The notes: a model not told the origin generated them from the letters alone. Shown: positions 52,232 to 61,326, numbered from the stretch's first letter. The stretch: 64,000 nucleotides of DNA from SHWB01 sp050246875 (GCA_050246875.1 JBFWVF010000005.1:248001-312000); one strand, 5' to 3'. Translations and numbers: made by a program.

Positions 52232-54007
52232 TCACGGCACGCCGCACGCCTTGAGACGGCCGAAGATGTACTGGCGCTGGCCTTCGGCGAAGCCCAGGGC
52301 GTCGCCGATCCAGTACGTCGCGCTCGGGTCGAAGCCATACAGGTAGCTGAAGTTCGTCGAGTAAGTCGTTCCCCTGGCGTAGCTTTTCTCGATTCCGTGC
52401 AGCACCTCGCACGGGATCGCGTCGATCTCGGCGCGTGTGTCGATGGTGCCCGAGCGGTTGCTGTCGAAGTTTGACAGGAGTGCCTCGCTGACCGCGTCGT
52501 CCCATTCGGCGTCGCCGCCCTTCGGCAGGCCGGCGAGATAGTCGACCAGCGCCTGCCGCGAGGGCGCAGTCGGCGCCGGTGTGGGTGTCGGCGCCGGCCG
52601 GCCGACCGTCTGGCCGGGATCGAGGTCGCGGGCGACGCGGAAGCCCGTCGCATTGTGGCGCTGGGCCGGCGGATCCCAGTTGCGGAAGGCGGCACGCGCG
52701 CGCGTCTGCGACATGGTCCATTCCGAGCCGCGCTTGACGCGGCGGTCGCAGCCCTTGTCCTCGCGCGCCCGGCCGTCGGTCGGCGCCCCGGCATAGCCCT
52801 CGACGGCGCAGTCCTGCACCCATTCGCCGACATTGCCGGTGGTGTCGTGGATGCCGAAGCGGTTCGGCCGGTAGGTGCCGACCGGCGCCGGCCCGACCCA
52901 GCCGTCGTCGCAGGGCACGATGTCCTTCCACTCCGTCTTGGTGCGCTTGCCGGCCTGGTCGGCGACGTTGCCGTACTGGCAGATCGGGCCGGCGTCGGCG
53001 CCCCACGACCACGGCGTCGTCGCCCCGCCGCGCGCCATGTACTCCCACTCCGCCTCGCTCAGCAGGCGGTAGGGCTGGCCGGTCTTGCGGCGCAGCCAGG
53101 CGACATAGTCCTGCGCCTCGTTCCACGACACGCACAGCACCGGCTGGCTTGCCCCGTACTCGAACCAGATGGCGTTGCTGTCCTCGACGTACTTGTCGCC
53201 GTCCCAGATGTTGCAGGCGGGACGCGCCGGCCGGTTGTTGGCGCGGCGCCAGGCGTCGAACTGGCCCTCGGTGATTTCGAACACGCCGACCGCGAAGGCC
53301 CGCGGGATGGTCACGCGATGCACCGGCCCCTCGTCCTCCCAGCGCCCCTCCTCGCCCGGCGGCGAGCCCATCTGGAAGGTCCCGGCCGGCACGACGACCA
53401 TGCGCGGGCAGTCGCCGCAATCGGTGAAGACCTCGCCCGGGCGGGGGCCGCGCCCGGCGGTCGGTTGCGGCGTCGGCGCCGGGGTCGGCGCGGCGGCGAC
53501 GGCCTCGAGGACCGAGCCGTGCACGTAGGCGGTGCGGCCGTCCACCGTCAGGCGGAACCAGTTGCGATCGCGCACCCGTCCGGTCAGGCGGACGACGGTG
53601 CCGGCGTCGAGTCCGCCGACGACGGGATAGTTGGTGCCCGGCCCCGAGCGGACGTTGGCGTTGCTCGAGACCTGCCGGCTTTCGCCGAAGGGATCGACGC
53701 TGAAATTGTCCGCCGTCGGCCGCGTCGGCTGCGGTTGGGGTTGCGGCTGCGGCGCCGTGCGCGACAGTTCGTCGATGCGGACGCGGGCAATGGCGGCGAA
53801 GGCGCCGTTCGGGTAGCGGTCGAGATAGGCTTGGAACAGCTTGGGATTGTTGCTGTCCTTGATCGACTCCCAGAAGGCGATCTCGATCGCCAGCGCGCCG
53901 CCCTGCTGGCCCTGCGCGATCTGTGCCGCGGCCGCCGGGGCGGGCGCCAGGGCGCCCGGGCCGGCCAGTGCCAGAACGGCGACGACAGCCCCGATCAGCG
54001 TTCGCAT
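52232..54007 (-). CDS. Exported SH3-FGE-sulfatase-domain protein
   Basis: 591 aa, with signal peptide MRTLIGAVVAVLALAGPGAL. One copy of the repeat seen in the caspase-FGE protein (IEIAFWESIKDSNNPKLFQAY), an SH3 domain (NVRSGPGTNYPVVGGLDAG) and an FGE-sulfatase domain about 195-480 (MVVVPAGTFQMGSPPGEEG, GQPYRLLSEAEWEYMARGG, NVGEWVQDC, NATGFRVARD). The active-site Cys pair of true FGE is missing in KRGSEWTMSQTRARAAFRN. A DSNRSGTIDTRAEID EF-hand-like loop follows. Likely a binding, not catalytic, envelope protein. 43 bases after the trypsin gene. Confidence 0.92.
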   Translation of the reverse strand: MRTLIGAVVAVLALAGPGALAPAPAAAAQIAQGQQGGALAIEIAFWESIKDSNNPKLFQAYLDRYPNGAFAAIARVRIDELSRTAPQPQPQPQPTRPTADNFSVDPFGESRQVSSNANVRSGPGTNYPVVGGLDAGTVVRLTGRVRDRNWFRLTVDGRTAYVHGSVLEAVAAAPTPAPTPQPTAGRGPRPGEVFTDCGDCPRMVVVPAGTFQMGSPPGEEGRWEDEGPVHRVTIPRAFAVGVFEITEGQFDAWRRANNRPARPACNIWDGDKYVEDSNAIWFEYGASQPVLCVSWNEAQDYVAWLRRKTGQPYRLLSEAEWEYMARGGATTPWSWGADAGPICQYGNVADQAGKRTKTEWKDIVPCDDGWVGPAPVGTYRPNRFGIHDTTGNVGEWVQDCAVEGYAGAPTDGRAREDKGCDRRVKRGSEWTMSQTRARAAFRNWDPPAQRHNATGFRVARDLDPGQTVGRPAPTPTPAPTAPSRQALVDYLAGLPKGGDAEWDDAVSEALLSNFDSNRSGTIDTRAEIDAIPCEVLHGIEKSYARGTTYSTNFSYLYGFDPSATYWIGDALGFAEGQRQYIFGRLKACGVP

Positions 54008-54050
54008 TGCCCTGACCTCCCCGTGCGATGTCGTGCGGTCGCGCCCGCCG

Positions 54051-54950
54051 TCAGTTGCTGCGGATGGTCTCCAGTATCCACGGCACGAAGCTGGAGATGC
54101 GTGCGTAGACACCGTAGCCCTCACGCAGCGCGCAGTAGAAGTTCGACTTGTTGTCGTAGCCGCCCCAGCTCGTGATCCCTGCCAGCACGTAGCCCGAAGG
54201 CCCGCCCTCGACGACCAGCGGCCCGCCGCTGTCGCCCTGGCACGAATCCCGACCGCCCTCGGCGAAGCCGGCGCAGACCTCGTTGTCGGCGATGGCGTTC
54301 GGCCCGTAGTGCTTGGCATAGGCCGCCTTGCAGGTCTCCTGGTCGACGATGGGCATGGCCACCGCGCGCAGTTCGGGCGGCAGCGGCTTGTCCGGCTCGG
54401 TCGTGCCCCAGCCGGTGACGACGGCGCAGGCCTCGTCGAAGACGAAGCGGCCCGCGATCTCGCTGCGCGGCAGCATGGCGTAGGTGCGCCTGGCCCCCTC
54501 GTAGGGCCGGTCGAGCTTGAGCAGGGCGATGTCGTTGGGGCCGCCGGTATACTCCGGGTGGACGATCAGCTTCGCCACCTCCCGGCGCTCGCCGCCGCTG
54601 CGCAGGTTGGTGGTGCCGTGCAGCACCTGCAGGGCCGCCGGATCGATCTCGACCAGCCGGTCGCCGTGCCGCTCGGTCATGCAGTGGCCGGCGGTCAGCA
54701 CCCACTGGGCGCCGATCAGCACGCCGCCGCAGAAGTGGCCGTCGTACTGGCCGCCGCCCTTCTCGGCGATCGACACCTGCCAGGGGAACTGCTCGACCTT
54801 GACGCCCTGCCCGCCGACGATGCGGGAGACGACCGTGCGGTCGGGCAGCTTGCAGTTGAAGGTCCGGTCCTGGGCCGCCGCGGCCCCCGCCAGCGCCGCC
54901 GAAACGGCCGTGGCGAGCAGCAGGCGAAGGCAGGTCCTCGACAGTGGCAT
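54051..54950 (-). CDS. Trypsin-like serine protease (S1 family), exported
   Basis: 299 aa with a signal peptide (about 1-26). The full catalytic triad is present: His89 (VLTAGHC), Asp140 (NDIALL) and Ser241 (GDSGGP). Asp235 lies where trypsin has Asp189, so cleavage after Lys or Arg is predicted. RIVGG at 43-47 looks like the zymogen activation site, so the enzyme is probably made inactive and switched on by cleavage. Six or more cysteines suit periplasmic disulphides. It lies between DUF4384 and FGE genes on the same strand. Bacterial S1A proteases of this kind are uncommon. Confidence 0.94.
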   Translation of the reverse strand: MPLSRTCLRLLLATAVSAALAGAAAAQDRTFNCKLPDRTVVSRIVGGQGVKVEQFPWQVSIAEKGGGQYDGHFCGGVLIGAQWVLTAGHCMTERHGDRLVEIDPAALQVLHGTTNLRSGGERREVAKLIVHPEYTGGPNDIALLKLDRPYEGARRTYAMLPRSEIAGRFVFDEACAVVTGWGTTEPDKPLPPELRAVAMPIVDQETCKAAYAKHYGPNAIADNEVCAGFAEGGRDSCQGDSGGPLVVEGGPSGYVLAGITSWGGYDNKSNFYCALREGYGVYARISSFVPWILETIRSN

Positions 54951-54970
54951 CGTCGCTTCTCCCGTCCGCG

Positions 54971-55567
54971 TCAGCGGTCCGTGACTTCGTAGGTGAACCA
55001 CATCGCCGCGAAATTCTCCGTGCCGGAGCGGCCGACCGCCCGCGACAGCGAGTCGACGTCGACGAAGCTGTCGGCCGGCAGTTGCTTGTCGACGGTCGGC
55101 GTCCAGTGCAGGTAGAGGTCGGCGCGGCCCAGCGGTTTCGAGACTTCCAGCCACCAGCGCTCCTTGGCCGCGCCGTCCGCGCCTTCGGCGACGAGGCCGC
55201 TCTCGGCGATGCAGTGGCGCACCCCGGCGTCGACCTTGATGCCGTCGGCGCCGCGGTCGCGGCTGGCGGTGAACTTGTTCGGCAGGATGCGCGAGACGTT
55301 GCCCGTGGCGTCGAGCGACCACAGGCTGACGAAGCCCGTTTCCGTCGCCTTGAAGCACAGGCGGACCTTCGAGCCGACGCCGAGCGGTTCGTAGTCGTTG
55401 ACGGTGCGGCTGCCGCCGGCTTCGAGGGCATTGAGCGACAGTTCAAGCGCCGCCTGGGCGCCGCCCTGCGGCACCAGGTTGCGCGGATCGGCCGCCGCCG
55501 CCGGCAGCGCCAGCGCGGCGGCGAGGGCCGACGCGATGACGCCGAGGCGGATCGGATATGCGAACAT
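54971..55567 (-). CDS. Exported DUF4384 protein
   Basis: 198 aa with a signal peptide (about 1-26). The DUF4384 domain is recognised from LGVGSKVRLCFKATETGFVS and LWSLDATGNVSRILPNKF, then LHWTPTVDKQLPADSF. DUF4384 is a small beta-domain often fused to or encoded with bacterial caspases; its role is unknown but may be binding of partner proteins. The gene is 20 bases upstream of the trypsin gene. Confidence 0.85.
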   Translation of the reverse strand: MFAYPIRLGVIASALAAALALPAAAADPRNLVPQGGAQAALELSLNALEAGGSRTVNDYEPLGVGSKVRLCFKATETGFVSLWSLDATGNVSRILPNKFTASRDRGADGIKVDAGVRHCIAESGLVAEGADGAAKERWWLEVSKPLGRADLYLHWTPTVDKQLPADSFVDVDSLSRAVGRSGTENFAAMWFTYEVTDR

Positions 55568-55592
55568 GAGCTTCCCCCGCTGACGTGTCAGG

Positions 55593-56102
55593 TCAGTTTA
55601 CCGGCAACCTGACGACTTCGACGCGCCTGTTCGACGGGTGGTTCGGGTCGACGCCCGGCAACAGCCGCCCCTCGCCGAAGCCCGCCGCGGCGAGGCGGTT
55701 GGCCGGCACGCCCTTGCGCGCGAGATAGTCGAACACGCTCGCCGCGCGGTTCTCCGACAGGCCCTTGTTGTGGGTGTCGCTGCCGGTGGCGTCGGTGTGG
55801 CCTTCGACGAGGAACTTGAAGCTCGTCAGCTCGGCCGACTTCAGCGCCTCGGCGATGCGGTCGAGCAGCGCCATCGCGTCCGGCGTCAGCTCGTAGGAGT
55901 CGAGCTTGAACTGGATCGGTGCGGCGACGCTGACTTCGGTCTGCGGTGTCGTTCCGACCGGCACCAGCGAGCGGCGGATTTCGTCCGTCGTCGTCTGGTT
56001 GCCGATCGTGGTGCGGACGCGCTGCTGCTGCTGCGCTTCGGCCGCAAGCGGCACGAGGACGGCCAGCGCGACGAGAGCGGCGAGGGTCTTGCGCGGTGAC
56101 AT
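55593..56102 (-). CDS. OmpA-family peptidoglycan-associating protein
   Basis: 169 aa with a signal peptide. The OmpA-like domain covers about 65-165: IQFKLDSYELTPDAMALLDR, LVEGHTDATGSDTHNKGLSENRA, and HPSNRRVEVVRL. Such domains bind peptidoglycan non-covalently, so it may tether the system to the cell wall. No membrane barrel is present. 25 bases separate it from the DUF4384 gene downstream and 37 from the one upstream. Confidence 0.92.
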   Translation of the reverse strand: MSPRKTLAALVALAVLVPLAAEAQQQQRVRTTIGNQTTTDEIRRSLVPVGTTPQTEVSVAAPIQFKLDSYELTPDAMALLDRIAEALKSAELTSFKFLVEGHTDATGSDTHNKGLSENRAASVFDYLARKGVPANRLAAAGFGEGRLLPGVDPNHPSNRRVEVVRLPVN

Positions 56103-56139
56103 GACGGGTTCTCCGGGATGGCGGCGAGGTTGGGGATGT

Positions 56140-57267
56140 TCAGCGGCTGCCGGCGACGACGGCGTAGGCCGCGGCGGCGCGACCGACCTTGGCCGGCGGC
56201 AGCTTGTCGATGTCGGCGACGAGGCTCTGCAGGTTCTGCTGCGTCAGCACCGGCTGCGCCGCGCGGGTGCGGCCGAACAGGGATTCGAGGAAGCCGGGCT
56301 GGTCCTCGGTGCACAGCGCCACCATCGTCTGCGTACCTGTCGCCCCGGCGACCTGGTACTCGACGTTGGCGTCGTTGCCCGGCAGGAAGCGGGTGCGGCC
56401 CGCCCGCAGCATATTGTCCTCCTGCAGCTTGTTGGGGAACAGCACGGTGGCCCCGCCGGCCTCGTCGACGCTGATCAGGGTCAGGCGGCAGTCCTTCTCC
56501 GCCGTGACGGTCATGGCCATCGCCTCGCCGACCTTGTACTGCGCGCTCTGCAGCACGAGCTGCAGCTTGAAGCCGCTCTGCGGCTGCGCCAACGGTGCGG
56601 CGGTCGGGGCCGGCGCCGGTACCGGCGGCGGCGTGACGGCGGCGACGAGCACCGACGGCATGGTCGGCTGGGCGCCCGCCGGGCCGGCCACGGTCAGCGT
56701 CATGTCACTGCTCGCCCAGCCGGCGGTCGGGTTCTGTGCCGTGACGGCCTGGATCTGGCGCGCCAGCGTCTCGGTCGTCCCGGTGAAGCTGCGGAAGTTG
56801 CCGGCGACCACATAGTCGGGGCTCGAGACCAGCGAGACGTCGGTCTTGGAGGCGACGATCTTGACCAGGTTCGCACCGGCCGGGCCGCCGACCTGCAGGC
56901 GGAACGGCGCGTCGCCCGCCGGCACGCGCACGACGGTGTTGCCCGTCACCTTGTTCATGGTGCTGAACTGGTTGGGGAAGATGACCGTCGTGCGCCCGGT
57001 CGCATCGGTATTGAAGATGGTGATGAAGGCGTCCTGGCTGGCTCGCACGTACAGCTCGACCGTGTCGCCGATGGCGTAGGTCGAGTCCGCGCGGTTGAGC
57101 CAGGCCGCGACCTTCAGGTCGGACTGCGGCAGCGCGATTCCCGTCAGCAACTGCTGGCCGGGCGTCGGGTCGGCCGCACCGGCCGGAGCCGCCGCGATGG
57201 CGACGGTGGCAAGCATCGCGCCGAGCGCGGCGCCAACATGCCGGGCTGCGGTCTGGGTACGCGTCAT
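56140..57267 (-). CDS. Exported protein with two DUF4384 domains
   Basis: 375 aa, signal peptide about 1-32 (MTRTQTAARHVGAALGAML). Two DUF4384-type domains: first at about 60-150 (GDTVELYVRASQDAFITIFN, TVIFPNQFSTMNK), second at about 235-330 (VGEAMAMTVTAEKDCRLTLI, TVLFPNKLQEDN), separated by a Pro/Ala-rich linker. AGGAGGACACC precedes the ATG at 57267, an unusually strong site. A CRP-like operator lies 106 bases upstream, overlapping the end of the caspase gene, so a new transcription unit probably starts here. Confidence 0.88.
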   Translation of the reverse strand: MTRTQTAARHVGAALGAMLATVAIAAAPAGAADPTPGQQLLTGIALPQSDLKVAAWLNRADSTYAIGDTVELYVRASQDAFITIFNTDATGRTTVIFPNQFSTMNKVTGNTVVRVPAGDAPFRLQVGGPAGANLVKIVASKTDVSLVSSPDYVVAGNFRSFTGTTETLARQIQAVTAQNPTAGWASSDMTLTVAGPAGAQPTMPSVLVAAVTPPPVPAPAPTAAPLAQPQSGFKLQLVLQSAQYKVGEAMAMTVTAEKDCRLTLISVDEAGGATVLFPNKLQEDNMLRAGRTRFLPGNDANVEYQVAGATGTQTMVALCTEDQPGFLESLFGRTRAAQPVLTQQNLQSLVADIDKLPPAKVGRAAAAYAVVAGSR

Positions 57268-57372
57268 GGTCGGTGTCCTCCTGTCGATACGCGGCGCCGG
57301 GCGGCTCGCTGCGGGCCGCGCGGCATCGTGCATGCGTGATGGGTCTGAGTGTGGGGCGGGACGCGGAGCGCC

Positions 57373-57391
57373 GCTGTGAACTGCTTCACCC
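57373..57391. promoter_or_regulatory. CRP-like operator upstream of the double DUF4384 gene
   Basis: GCTGTGAACTGCTTCACCC: TGTGA-N6-TCACc, one mismatch from the classic CRP palindrome and sharing extra bases with the operator at 61495. It overlaps the last codon and stop of the caspase gene at 57386. Confidence 0.6.
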
Positions 57392-58822
57392 GTCGATGCG
57401 ATAGGTGGCGACAGCCAGGGACCAGCGCAGTTCGCGGTTGCGCTCGTCCTTCGACCAGATCTCGCGGACCCGCTTCGCCAGCTCGGCGAGATAGCGATCG
57501 CGGTCGGCGATGGGGTCGAGGTTCAGGTGACCGCCGACGATGTCGTTCAGCGAGACGTCGTCCTCGAGCACGATGGCGAGGATGGTCCCCTCCCCGCGCG
57601 GTTCGGACGCCGTGAAGTCGAAGCCGTAATACGCGTCGGGAACGGTGATCGGGCGTCCCTTGGCGATCTTGTCGCCCCGCTCGTGCCGGGTCGACTGGAA
57701 GTTGGGGAAGAGCTGCGTGACCTCCCCCTTGGCGTTGACATCGAGCAGGACGAGGTGGCCGTCGCGCTCGCTGGTGACGCGGAATCGCACCTTCTCGCCG
57801 AGCCTTACCGCGTCGCGCGGCAGGATCTCGATCTCCGCCGCGCTGTCGCCGCCGCCGCTGAACAGGTCGGTCACGCCGCCGACGCCGCCGACCGGCACGA
57901 TCGCCTGCGCCATTGCGCCCGCCGCCGCCTCGAGGGTCGGCGTGAAGCCGACCGTGCGGCAGGTCTTGTTGCCCTCGCACCAGCGGGCGGCGTTGCCGCG
58001 GGCGTAGTCGAGCAGTTCCGCCGCCGTGACGACGCCGTTGCGGTTCTTGTCGGCCTTCAGCCCGGCTGTGCCCTCGACGAAGTACTTGGTGAACAGGCCC
58101 TCGCCGTTCGACTCCCACGAGTACTGGAACGACGAGGCGGCGGTCCAGATGGTCCAGCCCTCGTGCTCGGCCACGAGCGCCTGCTCGGCGCGGTTGGCGG
58201 CCACGTCGTAGTTGCCGGAACGTGTCACCGTGGTGGGGAAGATGGTGCGCGGCCGCGCGTCGTCGGCGGGCGCGTCGGTCGGCCGGAGGTTGCGTGTGAT
58301 CGTGCCCGAGTGGCAGGCGTCGATGATCAGCGTCAGCTTGCGGTCGGCCAGCGGTGCCAGCAGTTCGGCGATCTGGTCGTCCGAGAGCTGGTTGGTCGTG
58401 ATGTCGCCGCCGACGCCGGTGTCGTAGGGGATCAGGGTCTCGTCGAGGCCGTCCTGCTCGTCGCCGTCGAGGTCGTCGATCTGGCCGCCATGCCCGGAGT
58501 AGTAGAGCAGCACCTTGTCGCCCGGCTGCGAGCCGGCGACCAGCCACTCGCGGACGGCCGTGACGATGCCCTGATGCGTCGCCGCCGCATCGCGCAGTTC
58601 GCGCACCTGCTCAGGCTTGAAGCCGAGCGACGCCGTGGCGAACGTCTTCATGCGCGAGACATCGCGCTCCGGTCCACGCAGCGGCGTCACGTTGGGATAG
58701 GGGCCGATGCCGATGAGCAGGGCGCGCGGCTCGGCCGCCGCCGGCGTGGCCGTCGCGAGCGCCAGCAGTGCCGCGAGCGCGGTTCCGAGGGCGGGAAGAA
58801 GGCGTGGCGCCGTGCGTGCCAT
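57386..58822 (-). CDS. Exported caspase-family (C14) protein with DUF4384 domain
   Basis: 478 aa. Signal peptide about 1-30. Caspase p20-like domain about 32-270 with His111 (YYSGHGGQ) and Cys170 (IIDACHSGT), both intact. EGWTIWTAASSFQYSWE follows in the p10-like part. A DKNRNGVVTAAEL segment at about 262-274 has the canonical EF-hand calcium loop, and a DUF4384 domain follows at about 325-430 (LGEKVRFRVTSERDGHLVLL, TQLFPNFQS). The substrate and trigger are unknown; calcium is a possible signal. 12 bases separate it from the upstream caspase. Confidence 0.93.
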   Translation of the reverse strand: MARTAPRLLPALGTALAALLALATATPAAAEPRALLIGIGPYPNVTPLRGPERDVSRMKTFATASLGFKPEQVRELRDAAATHQGIVTAVREWLVAGSQPGDKVLLYYSGHGGQIDDLDGDEQDGLDETLIPYDTGVGGDITTNQLSDDQIAELLAPLADRKLTLIIDACHSGTITRNLRPTDAPADDARPRTIFPTTVTRSGNYDVAANRAEQALVAEHEGWTIWTAASSFQYSWESNGEGLFTKYFVEGTAGLKADKNRNGVVTAAELLDYARGNAARWCEGNKTCRTVGFTPTLEAAAGAMAQAIVPVGGVGGVTDLFSGGGDSAAEIEILPRDAVRLGEKVRFRVTSERDGHLVLLDVNAKGEVTQLFPNFQSTRHERGDKIAKGRPITVPDAYYGFDFTASEPRGEGTILAIVLEDDVSLNDIVGGHLNLDPIADRDRYLAELAKRVREIWSKDERNRELRWSLAVATYRIDG

Positions 58823-58834
58823 GGTCGTCCCCGC

Positions 58835-60406
58835 TCAGCGGCCGGAAGTGGTGTAGAGACCGACGGTGCCCAGCTTCCAGTCGCCGTCGAGGCGTTGCCG
58901 GCGCAGGGCCTCGATCAGCTCGCCGGCGGCGCGCTTGCCGTCCAGCGCGGCCAGTACGCGCTCGAAGTCCGGCATGCCGCCGTTCGTGACGAAGGCGACG
59001 AGGTTGTCGGCGCCGAAGGGCGGCGTCACGCGCAGCGGCATCCGCCAGTCCTTCACCCCGGCGATGTTGCCGGAATAGAGAGGATTGGTCGAAGGCGCCG
59101 GGGCGATGTGCTGCACCGTGCCGTCCTGGGCGAGGTTGAAGACGGTGAGGCGGTTGAAGCCGGGATTGCGGAAAGTGGCTTCGACGACCTCCCCGGCCTT
59201 GTGCAGCGAATCGCCGCCCTCGATGCGCATGGCGAGGCTGCGCTGTCCGGCGAGGCCGCGCAGTGCCGCCAGCAGGCGCCATTTGTCTGCCACCGCGGCG
59301 AAGTCGGCGAGCCGCGCCACGCCCTCCCCCGCCACGACGTCGCCGGCGCGCCCGACCACCTGGCCGCTGGCCACGTCCCAGACGAGATCCGCCATGCCGC
59401 CGCCGGATGCCAGGGTGACGCCGGGCAGCTTCGCCACCTCGCCGGCGAGGCCCGCGCCGCCGCCGCTGACGCGCACCGTCACCTTCGCCTCGGCGAGGGC
59501 CGGCCCGGCCGCCGGTCCCGCCGTCGGCAGGGTCATGCGCGTGGCGGCGCCGCGCGCGCCGACGCGTGGCAGTTGCTGGCCCTCGGAGAGGACGCGCACG
59601 GACTCGATGACGAAGCGGCGAAGCTCCTCGACGTCGACCTTGCGGTCGCCGTTCTCGTCGGCCGCGCCGGCCAGCGCCCGCGCGAAGGTGTAGGACAGCG
59701 CGCCGCGCGGCTGGCCGTCGATCAGCAGTTCGGGCGTCAGCTTGTCGTCGGCGGTGGCGCCCAGGTAGAGCACGTGTTCGTGGTCGGTCTCGGGCCGCGT
59801 CGCCTGCGGCCGCGACGGCGGCGGCAGCATGTCGTCCTCGATCCGTCCGTAGGGCGCGAAGCGGGTCCGCAGGAAGGTCGCGCGCGGGTCCATCCCGCGC
59901 GTCATGGTGCCGGAATGGCAACTGTCGGCGACCAGCACGACGGTGCGCCCGCCAGCCGCCGCCAGCATCTCGGCGACCTCGTCGTCGACGATGCGTTCGG
60001 CATTGTGCGGCGCGCGCGTGCCGAAGCCGGCCAGCAGGAAGGTTTCGTCCTTGCCGTCCTCCTCGTTGCCGCGCACCCGCTCCGGCTCCTGGCCGCCGTG
60101 GCCGGCGTAGTGGAAGACGATCAGGTCGCCCGGCGACGAGCCGGCGACGATGGCCTTCCAGGCGCCGAGGATGGACGCGCGCGTCGCCTCGCCGTCGGTC
60201 AGCAGCATCACATGGCGGGCGCCGGCCGACCGCAGGGCACCGGCCACGTCGTGCGCGTCGTTGACGGCGCCGGTCAGGGCCGGCACGCGCTCGTAGCGGT
60301 CGATGCCGATGACGAGGCCCCAGGTCTCGGCCGCCGCCGGAAGCGGCAGGCCAAGCGCGGCGGCAAGCATGGCGATCGGCAGCAGGCTGCCGGCGCGGCG
60401 TGTCAC
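58835..60406 (-). CDS. Exported caspase-family (C14) protein
   Basis: 523 aa. Starts at GTG 60406, which overlaps the stop of the OmpA/TPR gene (GTGA). Signal peptide about 1-26. Caspase p20-like domain about 28-265 with His103 (FHYAGHGGQ) and Cys163 (VADSCHSGT). A DENGDRKVDVEEL segment follows, matching a canonical EF-hand loop. The C-terminal half has DUF4384-like strands such as VEATFRNPGFNRLTVFNLAQ. No p10-type partner gene is needed in many bacterial members. Function unknown; proteolysis is predicted from the intact dyad. Confidence 0.92.
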   Translation of the reverse strand: MTRRAGSLLPIAMLAAALGLPLPAAAETWGLVIGIDRYERVPALTGAVNDAHDVAGALRSAGARHVMLLTDGEATRASILGAWKAIVAGSSPGDLIVFHYAGHGGQEPERVRGNEEDGKDETFLLAGFGTRAPHNAERIVDDEVAEMLAAAGGRTVVLVADSCHSGTMTRGMDPRATFLRTRFAPYGRIEDDMLPPPSRPQATRPETDHEHVLYLGATADDKLTPELLIDGQPRGALSYTFARALAGAADENGDRKVDVEELRRFVIESVRVLSEGQQLPRVGARGAATRMTLPTAGPAAGPALAEAKVTVRVSGGGAGLAGEVAKLPGVTLASGGGMADLVWDVASGQVVGRAGDVVAGEGVARLADFAAVADKWRLLAALRGLAGQRSLAMRIEGGDSLHKAGEVVEATFRNPGFNRLTVFNLAQDGTVQHIAPAPSTNPLYSGNIAGVKDWRMPLRVTPPFGADNLVAFVTNGGMPDFERVLAALDGKRAAGELIEALRRQRLDGDWKLGTVGLYTTSGR

Positions 60407-61326
60407 CGCACGAGCTCCACGCGGCGGTCCATCCGGTGACGCTCCTCGGTCGAGTAGCGGCCCGGATCGTCGGGCTCGAAGGGACGCGACTTGCCGAACG
60501 CCTGCACCGTGACGCGGCCCTTGTAGCCGTTCTGCACGAGGAAGCTCCGCACCGCGTTGGCGCGCCGCTCCGACAGGGTCAGGTTGTATTCGGCCGTCCC
60601 CTTGGGGTCGGTGTGCCCGTTCAGTGTGATGGCGGGCTCGCCCTGCGCGCGAAGCTGTTCGAGAAGTTCGCGCGCCGCCGCCTGGCCCTTGGCATCGAAA
60701 TTCGTCGAATCGAAGTCGAACGTCACCGGGATGGCGACCTTGGTCGGCACGAAGCCGCGCACGTTGGCCGCGCCGAGGCCGCCCGGCGTGCCGTCGCGGG
60801 TGCGCGGCGCGGCGACGTAGTCGGGCGCCAGCAGGCGTGCCGCCTCGGCCTTGCGGAACACCAGCTCGACCATCTGCGCCGGCGGTGGCGTCGGCGTCGA
60901 TGCCGGGTCGCCGATCTCGTTCAGCGCCTCCTGGAAACGCTGCGTGGCCTCGGCCCAGTCGCGCTCGGCCTGGGCCATGTCGCCGAGCATGGCGAGGGCC
61001 TGCCACAGCCGCCCGTGCGTCAGCGAATCGCGCAGCATAGTCCGCGCCGCTGCCTGGCCGCCCGGTCGCGCGGCGAGCTTCTGCGCCTCCTCGACCATCA
61101 GGCGGGCGGCGCGACGGCCGAGCGCGCGGCGGAAACCGTCGTCGCAGTCGGCGGTGGTCAGCGAGCGGTCGTGCAACGCGGCGACGCCGGCGACGTCGCC
61201 CGCCGCCGTGGCGCGCTCGGCCTCGGCGTGGATGGCGGCGCAGTTGGCGGCGGCATCCGGCGCCAGCGCCAGTGTGGCGAGCGCCACGGCCACGGCGGCG
61301 GTCACCGGGCGCAGGCTGGCGATCAT
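60403..61326 (-). CDS. OmpA-family protein with N-terminal helical (TPR-like) region
   Basis: 307 aa with a signal peptide about 1-27 (MIASLRPVTAAVAVALATLA). Helices with TPR-like spacing fill 30-170; the OmpA-like peptidoglycan-binding domain follows at about 205-305: IPVTFDFDSTNFDAKGQAAA, ITLNGHTDPKGTAEYNL, LSERRANAVRSFLVQNGY and the final RMDRRVELVR. An ATG seven codons upstream (61347) is an equally possible start. It is the first gene of the caspase block; its stop overlaps the next start. Confidence 0.9.
   Translation of the reverse strand: MIASLRPVTAAVAVALATLALAPDAAANCAAIHAEAERATAAGDVAGVAALHDRSLTTADCDDGFRRALGRRAARLMVEEAQKLAARPGGQAAARTMLRDSLTHGRLWQALAMLGDMAQAERDWAEATQRFQEALNEIGDPASTPTPPPAQMVELVFRKAEAARLLAPDYVAAPRTRDGTPGGLGAANVRGFVPTKVAIPVTFDFDSTNFDAKGQAAARELLEQLRAQGEPAITLNGHTDPKGTAEYNLTLSERRANAVRSFLVQNGYKGRVTVQAFGKSRPFEPDDPGRYSTEERHRMDRRVELVR

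Noticed and set aside
49464..54007. FGE-fold proteins as variable proteins of a diversity-generating retroelement
   Set aside because: No reverse transcriptase, no template repeat and no adenine-biased variable repeat is seen in the window.
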